Source: Aquatica leii (Eukaryota > Arthropoda > Insecta > Coleoptera > Lampyridae). From it: a DNA stretch of 64,000 nucleotides. The stretch covers positions 260,769,177-260,833,176 of the forward strand of contig CM069432.1 in assembly GCA_035610365.1 (NCBI GenBank), written 5' to 3'. The stretch's first letter is position 1, and each line of letters starts with the position of its first letter. Made by a program: the position numbers and the translations under genes. Below are positions 55,870 to 64,000 of the stretch, one piece after another. The notes below the pieces were generated by a model. It saw only the letters and a program-made list of their open reading frames with translations. It ran no database searches and was not told the DNA's origin.

Positions 55870-57110
55870 CTTCAATTTTATTTTGTACTGTAAATCAGAT
55901 TCTTAAATTGTTTCCGCATTATCTACTTGTACTGTATGCATGGACTTTATTACACCACCCCACATTATTTATTATTGTTTATTCATGTTTAATATACAAT
56001 ACTAGATACTTAAGTGTTTAACGGAAGCGTGTGTGCTAGTGTAATAAATTAAACTTGAAACAATCAGATTTTTTAAATTTTATTTTAGTACTATCTGTTT
56101 GTATTGTACGAATACAATTTATTACGTTACGGTTTTCATATGTTTATTATAGAATATTAGACACCTAGGTACTTAATAGAACGGCGTTTGTTAGTGTAAT
56201 AAATTTAAACTTTATTTTTTTATTTTATTTTTGTACTATCGTCTACCTGTACTGTATGCATTGTAAATTGATTTAACATATTAATTTAAATAATGCACCA
56301 AGCTAGCTCACAAAATTTATTTATATACAAGCAAAGACAAATATGAAATATAGAACAATAAGTCAAATTTACAAATTTATATTAGGGTCGTCGGTATTCT
56401 ATCGTAATTATTAAATTTACAATTTTAATTTGAGAAAAATTTTATAATTTGGACGCCACAATATGTTTCATAGTGTTAAAAGGACAAATATTGGAACAAA
56501 AAAATCTTAAAACTGCTAATTACAAGTTATTTCATATAATCGCATAACAAATGACGACGAAACGTCCGCTTCTTTCGGAAGTGCAACGGAAGATGACTTA
56601 AAACAATAGCTGCCAAGCAAACATGAGTAATGTGAATCCAAAAGAGTTAAATCAGAAGTATTCAATCAAAGAATGTACACTTTACAGCATAGAGTTTATT
56701 ACACCATTCCACACTACTTTAAACAATCTGATTTTCAAAATTTTATTTTAGTACCATCTGCCGGTACTGTACGCTTATATTTTATTACACCACCTCACAT
56801 TATTAATTATTGTTTTTATGTATTTATTGTACAATATTAGACACTTAGAGGGTTAATAGAACGGTGTGTGCTAGTGTAATAAATTAAAACTTTAAACAAG
56901 ACGATTTTTTAAATGTTATTTGGCACTATTGTCTGCTTGTACCGTATGTATAGAATTTATTACACCACCTCACACTACTGAGTATTGTTTTTGTTTGTTT
57001 ATTATACAATATGAGATAGTTAAGTGTATAATAGGACGGTGTGTGGTAGTGTAATAAATAAAAATTTTACACAATCAGTTTTTTAATTTTTTTTTGTATT
57101 GGCTGTTTTA
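55870..57110 (-). repeat. ~165-bp tandem array, right arm (inverted units)
   Basis: Inverted copies of the left-arm unit, recognisable by TTTATTACACCACCCCAC-like blocks at about 55948, 56700, 56785 and 56955 and by GTACTGTATGCAT near 55927 and 56260. More degenerate than the left arm and interrupted by the MITE at 56275-56690. Confidence 0.8.
56275..56690. mobile_element. Non-autonomous piggyBac-family element inside the Foldback arm
   Basis: Left end TTTAACATATTAATTTAAATA, a core with TTAGGGTCGTCGGTATTCTATC (56391-56412) and right end TTAAATCAGAAGTATTCAATC (56649-56669) match the piggyBac at 27650-29090 and the MITE at 29845-30690. Its insertion into the arm shows it came later. Confidence 0.55.
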
Positions 57111-57351
57111 TAGTTGTTACTCTATCAATGTAACTTAAAGTACCAATCTATTATAATTAATTTGTTTATATTTTTTTATCGACAGAAATATTAAATGCCT
57201 GGTATAGCTTAAACTACTGCTAGCTTACACTCGTTTTTCTGCTACGTGGAAAGTGTAATACATTTTTCAACAATGTAAGAAATTTGTAATTAATGTGTAA
57301 ATTCTGGTATATATTTTTTGTAGTGGGCAATAAGTGCTCGTATAGTATTAG

Positions 57352-58580
57352 CTACATTATTTTAATAAATAATTTTAATAGAAAATGTAAGAGAAGTTTT
57401 AGTTTATATGTAATGGCATTCCTCGCGTAGTGATTAAACTTGTAGATTCAGATACTATACCGTTTAAATATTTTTAGTGAAGCGATCCGTTAATCATACG
57501 ATTTGCAAAATCACGTAACCTACCCTTTGACAACCGTTGCTTCCCTGGAAAACTCGTACTATTAAATTTAAAAATAACGAAGTAAAAGTCATTTAACGTA
57601 ACATAAAATGAAAATCAGATCTGAATCAGCATCCAAAACCTTAATTAAAATGTTCCGAGCATAATTCCGTCGTTTTAAGTTTTTATTTTATGTTTGCACT
57701 TCGTTGAATCATTTCGTGTCGCTCCAATTCTTCTAGATTTGTTGGACTTTTACAATTTAGTATTCTTTTAAGAAATCAAATTATTGTGGAAGAAAAATGT
57801 ATGTGCAGAAGTTAAAACGTGAACGTTATTTTATATTTTGAAGTCGGGGTCTGGATTAAATTTTAAAGTTGAAATGTTTAATTTAACACACGGCGAGAGG
57901 ATGAAGGTGGCGTAATGCAGTAAATTATTAAATTCTCATACTCGGTACGTTTAGAAATTGTCAGGGATAGATTGTTATTATGCATTATTTAGTTGTATTT
58001 TGATACTTTGACTTTATCTTCAACATTCTAGGATTAGAGTTAGAAAAAGTTTTCACTAAAACGCTACCAGCATATATTATTAAGGCGTTGTAACTGAACT
58101 TAAAACAGAACGGATAACCTTTTCGAATTTAATCTTTGAAATTTCAACAGGAAATCCTTTCTTATACGTTATAAACGGAAGGCGAATCCTTAAGCATAAT
58201 TAGTGTCGTTTTATCATTATCTAAAGTTGGATGAAATTTTGACGACGCTAAATACGGTATATCATTATCCATAATTAGCGAAGCATTAATTCAAATAGAA
58301 ACAAACGATTCGTCACGACGATAGTTTTTTTCATTTCTTTTCGGATTTTTTTTTAACAAATATTTTTAGTTAGTCATAGATAAATGCGAAAGTGTCGGAA
58401 AGTTATTTTTCTTTTAGGCAATCTTGAAAATTTGATTAACTTAAAGATACGTTACAGTCGGCGAAATGTTAAATAAATTGGTGCAATATTTTTGTCTTGC
58501 GTTTTGTAAATATTTTCTTATTTTTTACTAGTATAATCAAGCACGGTTTTTATAGCTTGAAAATTAAGATTGTTAAATAA
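57352..58580. other. A+T-rich filler
   Basis: Nothing recognised. Confidence 0.45.
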
Positions 58581-58584
58581 ATTT

Positions 58585-58715
58585 TTTCTTTGTGCTGCTT
58601 TCATCGCAAACATTCGTTCGTTAGTTACGCAATGGCGAAAAAACTCTAGAGTCGCAAAGTGAAAGATCAAAATCTATGTAAAAGTGTTTTCATTGTCAAT
58701 TATTATTTAAGTATG
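58585..58715. repeat. Dispersed repeat P, copy 2
   Basis: Counterpart of 42475-42625. TTAGTTACGCAATGGCG (58621-58637) and the following CTCTAGAGTCGCAAAGTGAAA are the best-kept parts. Confidence 0.5.
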
Positions 58716-59054
58716 AGTGTGTGTCTGGTGAAAAATATATTTAAGTCTCTGAAATTTGGTTAAAATTAAAAAAAAGTTTTAAAAATCATATAAATTCAAA
58801 TAATAGAGTATTATACATATATTTTAGAGTTGGTAGTATTTGTTACTGCGTATGCTACGTATGGTATCATAAACTAACGTAAGATTTTAAATTGATTGTT
58901 GACAAATTTTGCTATTAGTGTTTCACCTTCTACACTAGTGCTATAAATTACTATTCATTTATTCTTTAAACTAAAATGTATTTGCTACAATAAGTTATAC
59001 AGTTTAGCTAGTTTTATTCCACTCGGTATATAACTAAAACGTATTTACAATGAA

Positions 59055-59325
59055 TGCATTAAATCTGGAATTCGGTTGAATTATTGATTTTAGAGATCTC
59101 AGTCTGAAACCAAAGCGTGGCAATGCCGAACGGATTAAATGATCCTAAGCCAACCTGGCTTGCGTAATCAATCAATGCGCCAACTTCAACTACGTTAAGG
59201 GTTGAAAACTTGTCTTTGAAAATAACGGGTAGATTTAATTCACGTTCTACAAATTCTACGCTAACCTGGCGGAAATGATTTGTTAATTTACTTATGGGAC
59301 CAATGTTCGGTCGTTGCGAATAGCA
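59055..59325 (-). other. Unidentified open stretch, possibly a gene fragment
   Basis: On the minus strand a frame of about 77 codons without stop, from about 59325 to 59064, reads smoothly and protein-like ('RQVSVEFVERELNLPVIF', 'VVEVGALIDYASQVGLG', 'FNPFGIATLWFQ'), in sequence noticeably richer in G+C than its surroundings. There is no ATG at the head and no splice signal I can vouch for. A stop lies just upstream. I do not recognise the family. Chance is a real possibility at this length. Confidence 0.3.
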
Positions 59326-59489
59326 CTAGATAATGCGGAAACTGGTGATCAACACTGAGGGAGGGCGTTTTGACGTAACGGGTTCTTATATACAACGGAA
59401 GAAATTAAATGATTTACGGTGTCAGGATCGGTTTAAGAAAGAGTTAGCCAGGTACAATGAAGTCACAAAATATTTATCTCAGGAAAACA

Positions 59490-60060
59490 CAGGTATCGAG
59501 TAAAAGATTTTACAAGAACTAGGTCACGATGTATAATGTTGTAGTGAGAGAACTCTTTTTCGGTTCCAGAGCACAGTACGATTACTCTTTCTGATGAAGA
59601 ACTTGCACTTCTTCGTTTTTTCTTTCGAGTTTGGATTGCTCTTTTGTTTTTTCATTTTCAAAATGGACCCATGTCTCGCTGAAGAATCGTTAAGGTGACG
59701 CCCATTTGCTCTGTTTTTGGTAGTGAAGTCCTTCACTTACGGTAGTATAAAGTGCTGACCTTGAAATTTTGGGAAACGAATTAGTCAACACAGGAACTGA
59801 ATCGAGAACTTTCTCGAATCGCCTGATACATTCGCTGATCGTTAATTGATACTCGTTTCTTTCCCTGACCGCCTGTAACGTCCTGCATCATTGCTGCACT
59901 TTGTTGTCACTCATCGTTCACATTACTCATTCGTCGATCAATTTCGGTCGCATGCACCTTTCAGCATAAAGAAAGCGAATTATAGCACGGACTTCAGACT
60001 TGGTGGAAGACTACTGTTTTAGGCATGTTTACATGGTTACTGCGCGCTCATATCTGACAC
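59490..60060 (-). pseudogene. mariner (DD34D-like) transposase remnant
   Basis: On the minus strand: 'EVRAIIRFLYAERCMRPKLI' (near 60020-59960; family EVRxVIRFLxAKGxxPxEI), 'QAIRESSRFSS' (family IRxNRRxTI), 'SALYTTVSEGLHYQK', then 'ETWVHFENEKTKEQSKLER' (59680-59625; the family's GDETWVxxxxPExKxQSxxW, whose first catalytic Asp lies just before and reads Ser here), and a final shifted 'ALEPKKSSL'. Missing the second and third catalytic blocks. Multiple stops. Confidence 0.78.
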
Positions 60061-60554
60061 GTGCGACGTGACGCGATCGATGGACACACTACAGAGTGAG
60101 AGCTCTTAATTGTTGAAGATTACTACTTTTACAACGATTAATTAAGTAAGTGGAAGGGCACTGACGCTAACGTAATAAAGAAATTTTGAGATTTATGCGA
60201 CGGTTTGTAAGTTTAGACGTGATGTAGAGGTAAATAAGGGATAGGAGCATTCGTTGTTGCCTATTTATCATTGCCAACTCCTCGTCGCGGACTTGTTGTA
60301 GAACCCAACTCGTCCTTACACTAACGTATTTAATTATGCTATTTTACATCCAGTCTTGTTAATTTAGTTAAATGGCATGTTTTTTTCAAAAAAAGGATTA
60401 AAAAGGTAATCTAAGCTACAGAAACTATCAGAACTAACTTTTAACAGTTGACAAATTCGTATTTTTCTAATCTAGCAGTTAACATTCTGGTGTTTGTTTT
60501 TCTCACTAAGGTAACTTGATCCGATTGACTAAATTTACCCGTAACTTAATGTGG

Positions 60555-61410
60555 TCAGCAGCTCAGAGCACTTCGGCGAGAGGATCGTTATAACAACGAA
60601 TATACTTATTTTAAGAAAGAAAAAGGTTAAAATAGAAGCGATATAAAACTACGTAGATGTTATCAAATAAGAGTTCGTCGATAAATAACACAGACAATAA
60701 TGTTAATGCAGGTCCCTGAGGATAAGCAACACTTCGTACATATAATTATCGTATTACAATATGAAAGTATAAATTAATAGGTAAACGAAGAATAAGATTT
60801 GAATTGATGCGAATCACGTGATTTCGCGATCAAAAGCAAAACCTACTTATAATAAATTCAACTCGTAATTGTACAAACAAGATTTGCATGTATTAGTTGT
60901 GAGAACATCTATACCTACGTCGTACGTGTTTTACTTTCGATACCAATACAAATTAATACAGAATAAAAACAAGTCTTACTCACGTTTGTCCAGACATATG
61001 CTATTAGCTAATGGCATACTCGCAACGTCTAAGATTCCTAAAAGTGTAAGGAAAAAAATAATGAGATATAGAATGATATCACAAATAAGTTATTTGTAAG
61101 TCAATCAATAAACGTTGTAGACCGAATGCGTGCTCCAAGTTATCGACTCCAAGGAGATGTATTTAATAGATATGTAACATTCCAAAGGGCAAACACATCG
61201 CGATAGCCCAAGTCGCTAAGATTATACGGGAAATTTAAATCGCGTCGTAAATAAATAGAAGTTAATTCTTACCCCAGCAAACCTCTCACATGCGAAACGT
61301 ACTCAGCGTACTGAGCCTTAGATTTTCACGTACATTCCTTCTTACATCGAAAGCAAAAATGTCCTTTGTCATTCTGTACCTGTATCCGAACATCCTGTAT
61401 ATTTAGAGCT
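60555..61410 (-). repeat. M-family unit, copy M6
   Basis: Left end GGTCAGCAGCTCAGAG..TCGGCGAGAGGATCG (60551-60590) matches M2. Minus-strand signals: donor GTAAGA (61267-61272), acceptor CCTTACACTTTTAG, a 54-nt putative exon 60984-61037 with CATTAGCTAATAG, and donor GTGAGT (60978-60983). Right part CCCAAGTCGCT..ACGGGAAA (61208-61232) matches M4. The plus-strand frame at 60869-61099 is chance. Confidence 0.55.
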
Positions 61411-61437
61411 TTAAAAACTTTGGAATAGAAAATTAAA

Positions 61438-61500
61438 CAGTAAAACCTCTATTTTCGACCGCTGCTTAAAAACGGCCACCTCTTATAACGGTCACTCGTT
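61438..61500. repeat. Possible pogo/Tigger-type terminal repeat
   Basis: CAGTAAAACCTCTATTTTCG followed by ACGGCCACCTCTTATAACGG resembles the ends of pogo/Tigger elements (CAGTAAAACCTCTxTATAACGG). The partner end was not found. Confidence 0.35.
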
Positions 61501-61769
61501 AAATTCACAAAATTCAACAAAATAGGAGATATACACGGAAGTTTACTCTTTAATACTGTTCTAGTTGCGATTTGGTTTCTTTACCTATTAATGCTTCAAA
61601 TGTAAATTAAATGTTTAATCTAGGCGCAATGTAAGAACACTAGAAAAAGGCTAATTTTATGTATCAACTTTAGAAGGTTTAAAAAAATATTCATAAAATC
61701 CATTCATTATTTGGTCATTGTAAATGTGTCTTAAAATTAATTTGCTAAAATAAATCTATTGTCTTTTTA

Positions 61770-62080
61770 TTTAAACAGGACTCGGAGGAAATCCGGTTTC
61801 CATAGCAGCATTTGCTATACTAGAAAATGGATGCTGTTTCATATAATCTATAAAAGCCTTGTCTTATTGAACCGGGAACACTTTTTTCCTACTTCTGTCT
61901 TTATTTCTATTTACAGCTAATTCACTTTGAAATTAGTAATTGATGTGCACTTTCCTTAACACTTAACCCACGCTCCAAAAGTTTTACTGCACGATAACGT
62001 CTATCAGTGGTCATGTCAGGCATTGTAAGCGCATATGGTTGCACAGATAGACCAATTAAAAATTTGAACAATTCGAATAG
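61770..62080 (-). pseudogene. Tc1-like transposase N-terminal fragment
   Basis: On the minus strand: 'RRYRAVKLLERGLSVKES' (62010-61955), a helix-turn-helix start, and after a shift 'HPFSSIANAAMETGFPPSPV' (about 61845-61785), like the second HTH of insect Tc1 proteins (xxNPFxTAxxAxxxTxFPGSxST). No catalytic domain follows. The 77-codon frame 61922-62155 has an unrelated N-terminal extension. Confidence 0.6.
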
Positions 62081-62229
62081 ACTATAAATATTCGCGCTTA
62101 ACAGACTCGACATTTGCAATAAATTGATGGTATGATAAGCGTATAAATATTGCAATTATAACCAGAAAATTGAGTTTTTTTATAAAAAAAATAGATTAAT
62201 GTAGCCAACAAACCATCCTATTAGCTACT

Positions 62230-62355
62230 GATGCACCAAGGACGTTTTTAAGCGGATTACGCCCGGAGAGCAACGTGATACAGGTAGAAGGACTCTGCCC
62301 TGAGGGATGTATGTTTCTCGATGGGCGTAATCATTCAGTAACGTCAGTGGTGCAT
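62230..62355. repeat. 126-bp imperfect hairpin
   Basis: Arms ATGCACCAAGGACGTTTT..GATTACGCCC (62231-62273) and GGGCGTAATCATTC..AACGTCAGTGGTGCAT (62323-62355) pair with a few mismatches. G+C-rich loop. Could be a tiny MITE or a structured RNA. Confidence 0.7.
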
Positions 62356-64000
62356 ACAAGAATTTATTTTTTACTTTATGTAATAGAAAAACTAAAAAAT
62401 AACAATTATTTTAGTTTTTATTTTACTAAATCTACAAGTACATCTAGTAGTGCTTAGTATATAATTTGACCTTTATTTGTCAGAATTAATTTTACAATAA
62501 TAATACCCGAATTCCCAAATATATTGAAGAAAATTGCACAAAAGAAATAGAAAAGCTGTTATCATCTAATCTAAACAAATATATCACCATTCTTGAGTGC
62601 GTCATGAGAGGGCGTTATGAATTCATAACGTCCTGATTGTTATGTATATGTTTACGTATGTTGTATCCTAGGCTTTATGAGTAAATTATAACGAAGTGAA
62701 AAATATAAAGTGCCTTCCAGAAAAAAGGAAACACTCATAACTTTTTCATTGAAAAAGCTGGAAAAAAAAGTTTAATTGTATTTTGTTTGTGTCAATATTA
62801 TCAATTCGTTAACACGTTCAAATAATATTTGGCATTTCCAGCTCAATTGGAATTGCGTACTGCGTACATATTTTTTCTTAATACCTCAATTCTTTATTTG
62901 TCGTTATAATATATGACTATTTAATTATTGTATCTGCTTATATAACAAAGTTTGGTCGTAAATTGCATTTAGAGTCTGGAAAACTATTTGATTGTCCCCA
63001 TTAAATTATTACTAATTATCATTATTTTGTAATTTTTATTTCCTTTTATTAACTATTACAATACTAAAACATCACTACTTTATAAAAATTTATTAAGTTC
63101 AAGTACATTTTCTGTTAGTTCCAATAACATTTATTTAAAAAAAAAATTGTTAGAATATTAGGTATATACCACATACAAAAGTGAGAATGAAAGGAATTTT
63201 TTAATGGTTATTATTCTATAGATAACGAACAATACTTTTATCGTTCAAAATTAATAAATTTCTGCTTTATAACGTTTGTAAAGGATTTGTGGATTTTATT
63301 TATAGTAATGTATCCCAATACTTTAAAAGTAGAATTTGATTACTGAAATGTTATTGTTTTATTGTAACGTGTTTAACGATTTAAGCAGTTGTATTTCCCG
63401 TTTTCTTAATAAATGAAATTTTAATTGAAAAAATTTATAATGCTGCATTATGAAACCCGATAATTTGAAGTCGGTTTCTAAAATAAATGAAAAACAGAAT
63501 AGAGTTATACAACATGCCGAATAAATCCGATATTCAACGCGATGTACTGAAATGATGTAAAGTGTACTTAGATTTGCTATAGTTAAAAAAATTGTGTAAT
63601 GTGGGTTGATTTTAGTCATCCTGTATAAATAATAAAAAAAACCGTTTTAGATAATATTTGGGATTATTTATTTATATTTTTAGATTATTTTACGTAAATT
63701 AAATTTGTTGTCTATGGTATAAGAGTATTTTTGAATAGTTTTTTATACTCGTAAGAACATTTTGTACGGTCAGTAGATAGAATTTTATTTTTGTAGTGCG
63801 GTTTGACATTTTTAAGGAATAAACCTTTGCATGGAATATATACGTCCTTTGACCATGTATCCTCAGATCAATATCGTACGACACAAAGAAAAAGACCAGC
63901 ATTTCTAAATTTCTTTCTTAATTAACCAAATAGTGTACTTTAAACAGTTGAATATTGTCTTAGTCGTATACTAAACAATAAAGATTACAAAAAGTAATAA
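62356..64000. other. A+T-rich filler to window end
   Basis: No supported gene. Frames at 63359-63619 and 63699-63902 are unrecognised and A+T-driven. Confidence 0.5.

Larger units (their letters stand above)
53646..57351. mobile_element. Foldback-like element with tandem-repeat inverted arms
   Basis: The outer ~200 bp of each side are inverted copies: left CTAATACTGCGCCAGCACTT.. (53646) and right ..AAGTGCTCGTATAGTATTAG (57351), followed on both sides by blocks such as CATTAATTACAAA, ATTACACTTTCC and AGTTTAAGCTA. Inside, each arm is built of tandem units of about 155-171 bp (54000-54935 and 55590-55820 direct; 55870-57110 inverted). This is the layout of Foldback elements, which move as hairpin-forming DNA without their own transposase in most copies. 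No transposase is seen here. The arms are interrupted by a unique insert (54940-55590) and a piggyBac-type MITE (56275-56690). The end duplication is uncertain, with TA or TAAT possible. Confidence 0.75.

Noticed and set aside
1..64000. tRNA, rRNA and CRISPR arrays
   Set aside because: No cloverleaf with the usual GGTTCGAxTCC box, no rRNA core and no regularly spaced identical short repeats were recognised on either strand; the only regular arrays are the 30-bp and ~165-bp tandems.

Overview
This is an A+T-rich (roughly one third G+C by eye) piece of an invertebrate, almost certainly insect, nuclear genome. The evidence is the set of broken mobile elements (piggyBac, mariner/Tc1, Tigger/pogo, ZMYM1-like hAT, Jockey/R1/RTE-type LINEs, Ty3/gypsy, Penelope) and the spliceosomal-type junctions. 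I see no intact host protein-coding gene, operon, rRNA, tRNA or CRISPR array. The window is a graveyard of transposable elements separated by A+T-rich filler.

Layout. 1-13 kb: Tigger/pogo fragments, several copies of a dispersed unit I call 'M/N', and one heat-shock-type promoter module. 13-23 kb: piggyBac, RTE, RNase H and gypsy fragments, then a 3.25 kb LINE (18714-21965) that split an older R1-like LINE and is flanked by an 11-bp target duplication. 24-34 kb: copies of an unnamed repeat protein ('K'), one of them split by a piggyBac, plus M/N units. 35-41 kb: M unit, RTE 3' end, mariner, a G+C-rich island, a Penelope GIY-YIG fragment and a hAT fragment. 42-53 kb: inverted-repeat elements, the best K copy, a plus-strand piggyBac, an M unit and a head-to-head pair of heat-shock-type promoters. 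53.6-57.4 kb: a Foldback-like element whose long inverted arms consist of ~155-171-bp tandem units. 57-64 kb: mariner and Tc1 fragments, the last M unit, a small hairpin and filler.

Three patterns stand out. First, about 19 of 22 recognisable transposon coding fragments lie on the minus strand, the kind of bias seen in uni-strand piRNA clusters. Second, the M units (six fuller copies, three partial or edge copies and two N relatives) all face the same way, and six keep a 47-54-nt putative middle exon between splice-like signals. Third, a promoter/5'-leader module with heat-shock elements, TATA and initiator occurs three times, twice as a divergent palindrome. All family names rest on motifs read by eye, and repeat boundaries are approximate unless a duplication or inverted repeat fixes them.
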